Below, one piece after another: positions 35,844 to 44,095 of a DNA stretch of 64,000 bases. The position numbers and the translations under genes are program-made. The notes under the pieces were generated by a model. The model searched no databases. It was not told where the DNA came from and saw only the letters and a list, made by a program, of their open reading frames with translations. This DNA is from Chloroflexota bacterium (GTDB taxonomy: Bacteria; Chloroflexota; Dehalococcoidia; Lucifugimonadales; UBA2985), in contig JAPPHY010000007.1 in the NCBI GenBank assembly GCA_028877205.1, positions 133,006 through 197,005 of the forward strand. Direction: 5' to 3'. Every line of letters begins with the position of its first letter. Position 1 is the stretch's first letter.

Positions 35844-36986
35844 GTGGAGGTTCCTCACCTGAAAGAGCTCCGCAGGTCCTACGGCTTCGACGAGGTGGCC
35901 ATCGTCCCGGGGAGCGTGACCGTAAACCCCGACCAGACCCTGATTGACTTCTCCATCGGCGACTACTCCTTCGGCACTCCATTCCTCGCGTCCTCGCTCG
36001 ACGCGGTTGCATCCCCCAAGTTCGCGGCCTGCCTGGGCAGGATGGGCGGTCTCGCCGTCCTCAACCTGGAAGGCATCTACACCCGCTATGACGACCCCGA
36101 GGCCGTCATCCAGCACATCATCGAGGCGCCCCAGGTGGAGGCCACGCCCCTCCTGCAGAAGATCTACTCGTCTCCCATCAAGGACAACCTCATCGGCGAG
36201 CGCGTGGAGGAGATCAAGCGCGAAGGCGTCGCCTGCGCCGTATCGCTCACGCCCGCCAACACCAAGCGCCTCTCGCCCATCGCCATGGAGGCCGGCGCCG
36301 ACATCCTGTTCGTCCAGTCCACCGTCACGACGGCGCGGCACATCTCGAAGAGCGAGCAGGGCCTGGACCTGTACGACATCTGCAAGCAGGTTCGCGCCCC
36401 GGTGGTGGTCGGCAACACGGTCACCTACGGCGCCACGCTGGAGCTGATGGAGACCGGCGTTCAGGGCGTCTTGGTGGGCGTCGGGCCCGGCGCCATCTGC
36501 ACCACGCGCGAGGTCGAGGGCATCGGCGTGCCTCAGGTCACCGCCACGCTCGACTGCGCGGCGGCGCGGGAGGAGTTCTTCCACCGCACCGGTCGCTACG
36601 TCCCCATCATCACGGACGGGGGAATGCGCACGGGCGGCGACATCTGCAAGGCGATAGCCAGCGGCGCCGACGCGGTGATGCTCGGCACCACGTTTGCACA
36701 GGCGGAGGAGGCCCCCGGCATGGGCTACAACTGGGGAATGGCCAGCTTCCACCCTGCGCTGCCAAGGGGCACTCGCATCAACGTCGGGACGAAGGGACCT
36801 CTGGAGCAGATCCTCTACGGGCCCACGTCGATGACGGACGGCACGCAGAACCTTGCAGGCGCGCTGCGAGCGGCGATGGGCATGTGCGGCGCGTTCAACA
36901 TCGGCGAGATGCAGCAGGCGGAGATGGTGGTTGCGCCGGCCATCAAGACCGAGGGCAAGTACTTCCAGCTGGCGGGCCGCTTCTAG
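35844..36986 (+). CDS. guaB3: GuaB3-family IMP dehydrogenase paralogue
   Basis: A 380-aa TIM-barrel protein of the IMPDH/GMP reductase superfamily without CBS domains. VTVNPDQTLIDFSIGDYSFG, LGRMGGLAVLNLEG, VGVGPGAICTTREVEGIGVP (active-site loop with Cys), TDGGMRTGGDICKAIASGAD and VMLGTTFAQAEEAPG identify the GuaB3 type seen in actinobacteria, cyanobacteria and Chloroflexota; a cyanobacterial GuaB3 has been reported to act as GMP reductase. The GTG at 35844 follows GGGAG by 7 nt and sits 29 bp after the -10. It probably serves purine interconversion; the direction here is unproven. Confidence 0.9.
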   Translation: MEVPHLKELRRSYGFDEVAIVPGSVTVNPDQTLIDFSIGDYSFGTPFLASSLDAVASPKFAACLGRMGGLAVLNLEGIYTRYDDPEAVIQHIIEAPQVEATPLLQKIYSSPIKDNLIGERVEEIKREGVACAVSLTPANTKRLSPIAMEAGADILFVQSTVTTARHISKSEQGLDLYDICKQVRAPVVVGNTVTYGATLELMETGVQGVLVGVGPGAICTTREVEGIGVPQVTATLDCAAAREEFFHRTGRYVPIITDGGMRTGGDICKAIASGADAVMLGTTFAQAEEAPGMGYNWGMASFHPALPRGTRINVGTKGPLEQILYGPTSMTDGTQNLAGALRAAMGMCGAFNIGEMQQAEMVVAPAIKTEGKYFQLAGRF

Positions 36987-36997
36987 GGCGCACGCGC

Positions 36998-37032
36998 ACC
37001 GCTCGTGCTGAGCCTGTCGAAGTGCGAGCAGT
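36998..37032. repeat. Family-A palindrome
   Basis: ACCGCTCGTGCTGAGCCTG...CGAGCAGT, with one arm mismatch, 11 bp after the guaB3 stop. Confidence 0.75.
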
Positions 37033-37160
37033 CACTCCACGATTGACTCTCCCCGGCAATCCGTGAGTTTCCCAAGCGTGACGTCGCGCGCCTCGCAGGG
37101 TTTGACGCGTCTGGTTGGCGCCGATACAATCGTAGGCACAGCGCGGCCGTGCGCGTACGC

Positions 37161-37236
37161 GGGGATATAGCTCAACTGGGAGAGCGCGGCGTTCGCATCG
37201 CCGAGGTTGGGGGTTCGAGCCCCCCTATCTCCACCA
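37161..37236 (+). tRNA. tRNA-Ala (CGC anticodon)
   Basis: A complete 76-nt cloverleaf with encoded CCA: acceptor GGGGATA/TATCTCC containing the G3:U70 wobble that marks alanine tRNAs, D arm GCTC...GAGC, anticodon arm CGGCG-TTCGCAT-CGCCG (anticodon CGC), variable loop AGGTT, T arm GGGGG-TTCGAGC-CCCCC. It is the only tRNA recognised in the window. An AbiJ-like defence gene with lower GC follows, as is common where elements integrate at tRNA genes. Confidence 0.97.
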
Positions 37237-37240
37237 ACCG

Positions 37241-37280
37241 ACCCTAAATTCAGGGGCTAGTGAGTTTCGGGAATTAGGGT
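37241..37280. repeat. Inverted repeat after tRNA-Ala
   Basis: ACCCTAAATTC (37241-37251) and GAATTAGGGT (37271-37280) can form a stem with one bulged A. It starts 5 nt after the tRNA and may terminate or process the transcript; there is no T-run. The remainder to 37475 shows nothing else. Confidence 0.5.
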
Positions 37281-37475
37281 ATCCCATACGGCCTTCCAAG
37301 TCTCCTCAAATCATGAAGAACCTGCTGGACGTCCACTGAAGGTGAGAGCAGTCGCGGGGTGTCTAGACGAACATCCAACTACAGTACCCTTCACATGCGT
37401 TTCGAGGGTAAGGAAGATAAGGTCGCCGGTCGTGAGTTACGAAGTTTTCCTAATGAATAAAGCGCCATTGAGTAT

Positions 37476-38468
37476 ATGGCTGACCGCTGGCCCAATTCAT
37501 ACTCCAACATGAACCACGCTGGATTTGTTGCTGGTACGCTTATTAGTAGACAAACGGCTAAACTCAACTTTACGAAGGAAACTCGTGCAGTGAATGCGGA
37601 TCATCACGAAATCACTGAAGTCACGCGGCGTGCCATCCTTGACCATCTAGCTTTGAGTGGCATTCCCTGGGCAGGCCGCCTAGGAGAGCAAGAATTCCTC
37701 GCTAGGCTCTATGACCTCTCATCAATGCCTTCTACAGACAGTCGTTTCAGAGACGCTGACGGTGACATTTGGCAGCACCGTGTACGCAATCCGAACGATT
37801 GGGAAGACGATTGGGTCTTTACCGACCGAAGATTCGACCTACTACACGCTACAGACGACAGATTTCTCCGGTTCCTCTGTGAAACCATTCATCCCGTCGT
37901 GAGGGCCAATGACGAGGAAGTAGGTAACCTTGTATATCATTACAATCAGCATCTGGAGTTCGATGGGTGGCAGATAATTGAAGGGGGCAAGATTTCAGGA
38001 CAGCGATTCTTCGTTCCCCATAAGATGGGACGACGCGTGCAAGTCTTGGACGAACCGGTTGGATGGGAGAAAGTTCAAGACCTCATAGGCGAAGCCCGCG
38101 ATCTTCTCCAGGCTGGACTGTATCCGCGGGTGGGTAGTGCCTGCCGCGATGCGCTCATTTATGTGGCGAGAGAGTTACAAGCAATTGCGCCGGAAACTGC
38201 GTTGGGACTGCAAGAAGGAAACGTCCAAGGAATACTAGAGGCCTTCTTGAAAGCAAAACGACCGGGTAAATCGAACGAACGCCTTCGGGCTTACGCCAGG
38301 ACTCCTTGGAACTTCGCTCAACAGGTGCAGCATGACACGGAAGCAGATTATATCTCCGCAGCACTCTGCCTTGAGGCTGTCGCGTCCACGGCCGCCATTG
38401 CATATTTGCTCGCCACTTATGACCAAGGTGGCGATTTCTCCGGCGATATTGATGATTCACCGTTCTGA
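37476..38468 (+). CDS. AbiJ-like abortive infection protein
   Basis: A 330-aa frame whose residues ~42-180 match the AbiJ N-terminal domain 3 pattern: HEITEVTRRAILDHL, EQEFLARLYDLSSMPSTDSR, DIWQHR, NDWEDDWVFTD, RFLRFLCETIHPVVR and HYNQHLEFDGW. The C-terminal half (LIGEARDLLQAGLYPRVGSA, then CRDALIYVARELQA) looks like an all-helical effector domain, possibly HEPN-like, but no RxxxxH motif is obvious. The first 38 residues are unlike the family; a GTG at 37590 with AAGGAA 9 nt upstream may be the true start. Low GC and a tRNA-adjacent site suggest acquisition. The role as phage defence is by homology. Confidence 0.7.
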   Translation: MADRWPNSYSNMNHAGFVAGTLISRQTAKLNFTKETRAVNADHHEITEVTRRAILDHLALSGIPWAGRLGEQEFLARLYDLSSMPSTDSRFRDADGDIWQHRVRNPNDWEDDWVFTDRRFDLLHATDDRFLRFLCETIHPVVRANDEEVGNLVYHYNQHLEFDGWQIIEGGKISGQRFFVPHKMGRRVQVLDEPVGWEKVQDLIGEARDLLQAGLYPRVGSACRDALIYVARELQAIAPETALGLQEGNVQGILEAFLKAKRPGKSNERLRAYARTPWNFAQQVQHDTEADYISAALCLEAVASTAAIAYLLATYDQGGDFSGDIDDSPF

Positions 38469-38722
38469 GAGCTCTTGCTAGTCGTCAAAACCCCTATTCG
38501 GTCTGCCAACCGCTCCAGCTCACTTTGATGAACCTGTTTCCCTAGGTATAGGCCAATTCGCGAGGCGCTACGAAACTCCTACAAGGCATTACGGACATCA
38601 CCGCCAAAGCAGGAACACACGCCGCGCCACCGCAAAGTCAACACGGCCGCCAAGTTGCACTGCAATACTCAGAACGACTTGACCCACCAGGACTGGCCCG
38701 CGTTTTCGAGTAGAAGCGATGG

Positions 38723-39118
38723 CTACAGCGAGTCCACCGCGGCCTGGGCGCAGATTTCGTCCTGTTCCCCCGTGCCCCCTCCGACCCCACACGCCCCCTC
38801 CACGACGCCATCCCGGATAACGGGTATCGCTCCCTGGCCCGGGATCATGCTGCTACCGGAGGCGGCGATGATGCCCCGGATGGTCGGGTGGTCGGCGCGA
38901 TCCTGGAGCAAGCCGCTGGCCCTACCGAATCCGACAGACGCGGTTGCCTTGCCCTGGGACCCGTAAACGCTGGCCCAAATGGCCCCGTCCATCCGGGCGA
39001 ATGAGATCAGCCTTCCGCCCGGGTCGCACACGGCCACGCTGATCTTGATTCCCAGCTCATTTGCCTTCGCTATAGCGGCTGCACACAGCTTGTTTGATTC
39101 GTCCAGGGTCAGCGCCAT
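38723..39118 (-). CDS. GlcG/HbpS family protein
   Basis: A 131-aa protein of the GlcG/HbpS (DUF336) family: LDESNKLCAAAIAKANELGI, ISVAVCDPGGRLISFARMDG, ASVYGSQGKATASVGFGR and GGVPV-like GQGAIPVIRDGVVEGACGVG. Members bind heme or accompany glycolate and diol enzymes; function here is open. The ATG at 39118 is taken because GGAGG lies 8 nt upstream. It stands alone. Confidence 0.9.
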   Translation of the reverse strand: MALTLDESNKLCAAAIAKANELGIKISVAVCDPGGRLISFARMDGAIWASVYGSQGKATASVGFGRASGLLQDRADHPTIRGIIAASGSSMIPGQGAIPVIRDGVVEGACGVGGGTGEQDEICAQAAVDSL

Positions 39119-39427
39119 GTCGGTTTCCTCCACGGTCGTTGGTGGCAAGCATCATATATCAGGGACTCGGGGTTCACAAGAAGAAGAGGTTGCGCTGCGT
39201 GCAACACAACCACCTCAGCGAAGACATAGCCAAGAGGACAGCACTGACCCTCCAGGCAGGCTTGAGGCCACCACCCACGTCTAGAATACGGAATGCCTAC
39301 CACTCTCATTGATCCACCTAGATCCGCGCCATCAAGAACCGCCGCACTGGCTATCACGATGCGTTAGGCGCGACAATAGCGCTGTGCGCCAATTCGCACG
39401 CGTTATCTTGGACTGAGGCAACGGAGA
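39119..39427. other. Divergent intergenic region without recognised gene
   Basis: 309 bp between the GlcG-like and DUF402 genes. No convincing ORF, repeat-family copy or consensus promoter was seen on either strand. Confidence 0.5.
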
Positions 39428-40075
39428 ATGAACAAATCCAAGGGTGGCTGGCAGCCGGGTACGCAGATACTCCAGCAGGACATGTGGGGCGACCAACTCC
39501 TGACCGTCAGGCCGGTGACGGTCGTGGAGGATGGAGAGCAATACCTCGCACTGTACACTCACCCCAGCGCCCCGTATCGCTCCGCCGCCACCCGCAGTCG
39601 GCACGCGATGTCAGTGCGCGACCGCATTGACCATTGGGAACAGCCCGTGCAGACGCCACTGGAGGAGCGCGTCTCGGGGCCATACCACGTGCTGACACTT
39701 ACTCCTCCAGGGTCGTGGCACTCGGTGTGGCTATTCTGGGATCTGGATTGGGAGGTCCACCGGTGGTTCGTGAACCTTCAGTCTCCCATTCGCCGGACGT
39801 CGAAGGGGATTGTGGTGCGGGACCATATCCTTGACATTAGAGTCGAGCCGGACCTGTCGTGGTCGTGGAAGGACAGGGACGAGTTTGACGAACTGGTGCG
39901 GCGCGGCTGGTTCACGGACAAGGAGTACACGGCGGTGCTGGCTGAAGCACAGGCAATGGCGCGCATTGTTACCGAGAAGGGTCCGCCTTTCTCGGACGAC
40001 TGGGAGCTCTGGCGGCCGGACCCGTCATGGCCAGTCCCAGTCATGCCGGACGACTGGGACCAGCCGGGCTGGTAG
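39428..40075 (+). CDS. DUF402 family protein (second copy)
   Basis: A 215-aa DUF402 protein. The core VHRWFVNLQSPIRRTSKGI, then DHILDIRVEPDLSWSWKD (about 110-145), and SDDWELWRPDPSWPVP at the C-terminus are shared with the 202-aa protein at 10181-10789. Both have an N-terminal WxPGTQI/WKPGAQI strand, so they are paralogues though clearly diverged. Characterised relatives hydrolyse nucleotides at a metal site made by the D-x-D region. It starts a plus-strand pair with the GrpB-like gene, 36 bp apart. Confidence 0.78.
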   Translation: MNKSKGGWQPGTQILQQDMWGDQLLTVRPVTVVEDGEQYLALYTHPSAPYRSAATRSRHAMSVRDRIDHWEQPVQTPLEERVSGPYHVLTLTPPGSWHSVWLFWDLDWEVHRWFVNLQSPIRRTSKGIVVRDHILDIRVEPDLSWSWKDRDEFDELVRRGWFTDKEYTAVLAEAQAMARIVTEKGPPFSDDWELWRPDPSWPVPVMPDDWDQPGW

Positions 40076-40111
40076 ACCGCTGTGGCTCAATCAAATCGAG
40101 CCGGAGAAAGC

Positions 40112-40651
40112 ATGGACAACTGGCACTCACTCGGCACGGCCGGGGAGCACATCGAGGTGGTGGAGTACCGCGCCGACTGGCCCCTCGTCTTTGAGCGGGA
40201 GGCGGCGGCTATCCTGGCGGCGTGCCGGCCCTGGATCACCGAGGGGCACCACATTGGCAGCACGTCCGTGCCGGGACTCGCGGCCAAGCCCATCCTGGAC
40301 GTCCTGCCGGTTGCCGCAGGCCCTGCGAAGGCTGACGAAGCCGTCTCCCGGATGGCGGCGCTGGGCTACCGGTACCGCGGCGAGAACGGCATCGTCGGCC
40401 GCTTCTACTTCGACAGGGTCGTCGACGGCCGCACGGTCATGCACGTCCACATGTTTCCGGCGGGCCATCCCGAAGTCCATCGACACCTGGTATTCCGCGA
40501 CCACCTCAGGGCGAACCCGGACGCCGCACGCGAGTACGAGAGGCTCAAGAGGGAGCTCGCAGCGCGATACAGGGACGACCGCCGGGCCTACACTGACGCG
40601 AAGGCCGCCTTCATCACAAGCGTCATCGACGCCGCGATGCGCGACGCCTGA
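40112..40651 (+). CDS. GrpB/UPF0157 family protein
   Basis: A 179-aa nucleotidyltransferase-fold protein of the GrpB family: IEVVEYRADWPLVFEREAAA, HHIGSTSVPGLAAKPILDVL (the GST/S-xxxxxxKxxxD core) and HVHMFPAGHPEVHRHLVFRD are diagnostic. The family is predicted to be related to minimal nucleotidyltransferases, but no reaction is established. The ATG at 40112 with GGAGA upstream is preferred to the GTG at 40082. It ends 52 bp before a convergent methyltransferase gene. Confidence 0.9.
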   Translation: MDNWHSLGTAGEHIEVVEYRADWPLVFEREAAAILAACRPWITEGHHIGSTSVPGLAAKPILDVLPVAAGPAKADEAVSRMAALGYRYRGENGIVGRFYFDRVVDGRTVMHVHMFPAGHPEVHRHLVFRDHLRANPDAAREYERLKRELAARYRDDRRAYTDAKAAFITSVIDAAMRDA

Positions 40652-40703
40652 GTTCTACCCTGGTCTTACCGTCCCGGCAGAGAATGGTCGCCGAAGCAGG
40701 GGC

Positions 40704-41741
40704 CTAGAGGGGCTTGCGCGCCAGGAAGCAGTACAACGGAGTGAAGATTCCGCTCTTGCCGCCCGCCACGTAGGCCCTTGCGGTATGGTCCATCAGCCCG
40801 ATGACGTCCGCGGACCCCTTGGGCAACACTCTCAGCGCCTCCGCCATCCTGGATGTCCCCAAGAGCACCTTGCGGCCCAGCGGGGTCCTGCGCAGGGCGT
40901 TTCCCAACGTATTCCCCCGGGCCTCCATCGGCTGATACCACGGCGTGATCCGACCGTTTTCGTCGACAGCCCGGTCCGTCGCCTCTATGACTTGGAACCC
41001 CGCCGTTTCCAGTGCCCGGTTCACCTCGCCCATAGTCGCTATGTCCCTGAGCGCGATGCCGTGCATCAGGTCCCTCTTCGTGGCTTGGTGCCGCACGTCG
41101 CCGGGATCGAACTCTTCCGTCATGCACATTTCCTGGCCCCAAAAGAGGGCTCCGGGCTTCAGCACTCGATATATCTCGGCGAACGCGCCCACCTTGTCCG
41201 GTGCATGGCACGTTGATTCGATGGCGTAGCCACAGTCGAAGGTATCGTCCGCAATGGCGTCCATGTCCATAAAGCTGCACGCGAGGTAGTCGACCATGTG
41301 GTCCAGCCCTGCCTCAGCGCTCAACGTCTTCGCCTTATCGAGCTGGAGCTCATTCCTGTTGACTCCTACGACCCTGACGCCGGCCTCGCGGACGACACGG
41401 CGCATCGGTCCGCCGACCCCGCAACCAACGTCGATCACAGTCATACCCTCGCTGAGCTCCAGTTTGGAGATCATCAGCCGCTGATGCCGGATCTTCGACT
41501 CCTCCAGGCTCTCCTCAGGAGATAGCGGCGCGAAGTGCAGGGACTCGCCCCAACCGTACACCATGAACTCGCTGCAAAGGTCATAGTACTCGTTGACGGT
41601 TTCGGTATGGTCGTAGCCCACCGCGCCTCCGTCCTCCGGGTACGCTCTGTCGACCCATCCGTGGAAGCGCTCAACCCGACGGGAAACGTCCGACTCGCGG
41701 TATGCGGCCCGTAACCCCTTGTATAGCTCCAGAAGTTGCAT
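40704..41741 (-). CDS. Sterol C-methyltransferase-like SAM enzyme
   Basis: A 345-aa SAM methyltransferase resembling ERG6/SMT. YYDLCSEFMVYGWGESLHFA corresponds to the SMT YxxGWGxxFHF block, VIDVGCGVGGPMRRVVRE to the GCGVGGPAR SAM loop, and CGYAIESTCHAPDKVGAFAE to the Y-IEATCHAP block, with LKPGALFWGQEMCMTE after it. Sterol or sterol-like isoprenoids, or tocopherol-type rings, are the known substrates of close families. The ATG at 41741 follows AAAGGTG; a TTG 9 codons earlier is rejected. A TATAAT at 41819-41824 is the probable -10. No sterol synthesis genes are seen nearby, so the substrate is open. Confidence 0.8.
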   Translation of the reverse strand: MQLLELYKGLRAAYRESDVSRRVERFHGWVDRAYPEDGGAVGYDHTETVNEYYDLCSEFMVYGWGESLHFAPLSPEESLEESKIRHQRLMISKLELSEGMTVIDVGCGVGGPMRRVVREAGVRVVGVNRNELQLDKAKTLSAEAGLDHMVDYLACSFMDMDAIADDTFDCGYAIESTCHAPDKVGAFAEIYRVLKPGALFWGQEMCMTEEFDPGDVRHQATKRDLMHGIALRDIATMGEVNRALETAGFQVIEATDRAVDENGRITPWYQPMEARGNTLGNALRRTPLGRKVLLGTSRMAEALRVLPKGSADVIGLMDHTARAYVAGGKSGIFTPLYCFLARKPL

Positions 41742-41785
41742 TTGCACCTTTCGAATCAGCCTGGGCAAAGGATAGTTCGGCTGAA

Positions 41786-41800
41786 GCGCTGACTCAGCGC
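41786..41800. promoter_or_regulatory. Dyad in the leader of the SMT-like gene
   Basis: GCGCTGA-C-TCAGCGC is a perfect 7+1+7 dyad lying ~20 bp downstream of a minus-strand TATAAT (41819-41824) and ~45 bp before the start codon. It could be an operator or a short mRNA hairpin. Confidence 0.35.
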
Positions 41801-41937
41801 CGGATAGCCTCCCGGCCCATTATACTACGACGCCGTTGACCCGCCGCGCTTTCTTCTAATTCGGAACCGCGTACGCCTGGTTGAGACCTGGCGGAGTCAC
41901 CACGACCTCAGCGGCGTTCCACGGTTCGTTTGACACC

Positions 41938-41997
41938 GGGGCGGCCATTCAGATAGGCTTCGAATCCGAGGGCGATGCCTGACGGAATGGCCGCCCC
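41938..41997. repeat. Long-arm inverted repeat
   Basis: GGGGCGGCCATTC (41938-41950) and GAATGGCCGCCCC (41985-41997) are perfect 13-bp complements around a 34-nt loop. It resembles none of the dispersed palindrome families in the window and has no T-run. It lies just upstream of the 55-aa ORF. Confidence 0.7.
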
Positions 41998-42033
41998 GTT
42001 GGGGAATCGGCGGCCCGGGAATCTCTTTCGGCT

Positions 42034-42201
42034 ATGCGTACGCTAACCGCACTTCTGATACTCGCCGGAGCAGCGATAGTGGTGCTTCGCTTCTTGAACG
42101 CGTACAGGATCACCGCGAAGTTCGAGATGCGCAGGCGTGACCAGGACGCCGATGACGGCATGGAGATGACCGCGCTGTTCGAGATGAACCGACGCGGCTG
42201 A
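42034..42201 (+). CDS. Small putative membrane protein
   Basis: A 55-codon ORF with one N-terminal hydrophobic segment (LTALLILAGAAIVVLRFL) followed by a charged tail with repeated EM/FEM motifs (KFEMRRRDQDADDGMEM, ALFEMNRRG). Third codon positions are mostly G or C, as in real genes here, but the ribosome-binding site is weak. No family is recognised. It sits alone between divergent and convergent neighbours behind the inverted repeat at 41938-41997. Confidence 0.4.
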   Translation: MRTLTALLILAGAAIVVLRFLNAYRITAKFEMRRRDQDADDGMEMTALFEMNRRG

Positions 42202-42217
42202 GTGCGCGCCTCTCCGC

Positions 42218-42847
42218 CTACCCCGCGCTTGTGTAGAACGCGGCCGTTCGCGCCGCAGCAGCTCTTGCGGCTTCCGGGTCGTCTCCGGCGTCGATCGATG
42301 CCTGCGCCCAGCCGTCGCTGCTGCCCACGACGAGCGCGCGTCCTTCCGGCGACGCGGCGAACTCCTCTTCGTCAATCTTCGGGGCGTCCGGCTGCGCCAG
42401 ATGTAGCGAAAGCCCCAGCAGCCCCATCTCCCAGCCCACGCCTGCGGCGCCCGGTCCGAACTCGTCCCAGTGCGGCGAAAGCAGCGCCTCGTGCGATAGC
42501 GTGAACCTAGCGCGACCGGCCCCTTCCCTCACAAAGCGGACCTCCACCCAGCTGACGTCGCCGGCGAACTCCCACGTCACACCGAGGCGGGAGCGCCTCA
42601 GGCACGTGACGATCGTCCCGCCTGCGTTGCCCTCCAGCTGAAAGCGGCCTCCGGGTTGCAGGTCGCCGCTCACGGGCATGAACCAGCGCGGGAGGCGGTT
42701 CGCACTGGTGATGGCGTCCCACAGGTTGTCCACGCGCGCCGGGAAGCTCCGCGCCAGCGTCACAACACTAGTGGGCCGGCCGTCGCGCTCCGTATAGCTC
42801 ACAGCACGCGTTACAGAGCTCAGCTGATCGTCCACGTTCAGGTTCAA
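42218..42847 (-). CDS. AHSA1/SRPBCC domain protein
   Basis: A 209-aa protein of the Aha1/SRPBCC superfamily: VVTLARSFPARVDNLWDAIT, LPRWFMPVSGDLQPGGRFQL and WVEVRFVREGAGRARFTLSH. Such proteins bind hydrophobic ligands; some modulate Hsp90 or act as toxin-antitoxin-like regulators. The TTG start is preceded by GAGGAGGAG and lies 9 bp after fmt, so it is co-transcribed with fmt. The Ala-rich C-terminus (EAARAAAARTAAFY) is helical. Confidence 0.85.
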   Translation of the reverse strand: MNLNVDDQLSSVTRAVSYTERDGRPTSVVTLARSFPARVDNLWDAITSANRLPRWFMPVSGDLQPGGRFQLEGNAGGTIVTCLRRSRLGVTWEFAGDVSWVEVRFVREGAGRARFTLSHEALLSPHWDEFGPGAAGVGWEMGLLGLSLHLAQPDAPKIDEEEFAASPEGRALVVGSSDGWAQASIDAGDDPEAARAAAARTAAFYTSAG

Positions 42848-42856
42848 GGCTCCTCC

Positions 42857-43804
42857 TCAGCTAACGTCTGTCAGCGTCGTTCCAGCGAAGTCGCCGTAGC
42901 CCCGCATGAACTCGGCCGCCTCCATGACGCGACGACCCTCCGGCTGCACCCTCACGAGGCCCAGCACGCCGTCGCCTGTCGCCACACCAACGGGGGCAGG
43001 CCCGTCGGACGGCAGCCTCAGTACCGAACCAGGCGCGGAGGTGACCAACTCCGGAATCGGTACCGCCTCCACGACCTTCAGCAGGCCCCCGCGCCATCGC
43101 GTGTACGAGCCAGGCCAGGGCGTGAATGCGCGCACCTGCCGCCACAGCTCGGCCGCGGACAGCTCCCAGCGGATAGCGCCGTCCTCCTTGGTGAGCTTGC
43201 GGGCGTAGGTGGCGCGGCTGCCGTCCTGCGGCACGGGCGTGACCTCGCCGCGGCCGTAGGCGGGCAGGACGCGCGCCAGCAGGTCTGCTCCGCGGCTGAA
43301 CAGCTCGTCCGTGAGCGCTCCCGTCGTGTCTTCAGGCATCGACGGCCTCTCCTCCTGTGCAAGGACAGGCCCTGAGTCCGTACCGCGGTCCAGCAGCATG
43401 AGCGATACGCCGCCAATTTCGTCGCCCTCCAGGATGGTGAAGGCGACGGGCGACGGCCCGCGATGCCTCGGCAGCAGCGATGGATGTAAGTTGACGCAAC
43501 CCAGGGGCGGCGCTTCAACCACGGCGCGCGGCAGGATCAGCCCGTAGGCCGCAATGACGACCACCTCCGGCTCCAGCGCAATGATCTCGGCCTGCGCGAT
43601 CGCGTCACGAAGGGTTGCGGGCTGCAGGACTCGCAGCCCTTGGGACTCCGCGTACACCTTGACCGGCGGCGGCATCAGTCCACGGCCGCGGCCGGCGGGC
43701 CGGTCGGGCTGCGTCACGACGCCAACCACGCTGTGGCCTCCCTCCAGCAGCGCGGTCAGCGGGGTCACCGCGTAGGCAGGCGTACCCATGTATATCACTC
43801 GCAC
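42857..43804 (-). CDS. fmt: Methionyl-tRNA formyltransferase
   Basis: Fmt formylates initiator Met-tRNA with 10-formyl-THF. The 315-aa length is normal. The N-terminal Rossmann-like domain shows VIYMGTPAYAVTPL, VVTQPDRPAGRG, NLHPSLLPRHRGPSPVAFTI (catalytic Asn-His) and GTDSGPVLAQE (catalytic Asp). The C-terminal domain shows WPGSYTRWRGGLLKV. The GTG at 43804 with GGAG 5 nt upstream gives MRVIYMGTP; 60 further upstream codons in the open frame are not used. Confidence 0.96.
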   Translation of the reverse strand: MRVIYMGTPAYAVTPLTALLEGGHSVVGVVTQPDRPAGRGRGLMPPPVKVYAESQGLRVLQPATLRDAIAQAEIIALEPEVVVIAAYGLILPRAVVEAPPLGCVNLHPSLLPRHRGPSPVAFTILEGDEIGGVSLMLLDRGTDSGPVLAQEERPSMPEDTTGALTDELFSRGADLLARVLPAYGRGEVTPVPQDGSRATYARKLTKEDGAIRWELSAAELWRQVRAFTPWPGSYTRWRGGLLKVVEAVPIPELVTSAPGSVLRLPSDGPAPVGVATGDGVLGLVRVQPEGRRVMEAAEFMRGYGDFAGTTLTDVS

Positions 43805-44095
43805 TTCTGCTCCTTCGCGGCCGATTATAGTAGGACAAGGAGACCCAAACAACGGCCCCCCAAAGTCTCCGAAAATTCCCGTCACAACCCTCTTGCACCC
43901 CCCAAACAACCCTCCTGTTATATTCTGTTTGGCCGATGTACTCGCTCCTCTGACACCCATTTTCGGCCTCATCGCGTACTTCACGCCGCCCGGCCTCCGG
44001 GCGCCTCTCCAGCGCCTCCCGGCGCTATCGATCCACGGTACGTCCGACTAGCACCGCGTCTACGCGCGGCCACCTTGAGGAGAGGCGACAGAGCG
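43805..44095. other. dnaA upstream region
   Basis: The 291-bp divergent gap between fmt and dnaA. TTGCAC and TTATATT (about 43890-43925) could be a poorly spaced promoter (19 bp). No exact TTATCCACA box was noticed. Runs of C and short AT patches occur, but no family-A or -B repeat. Confidence 0.35.
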
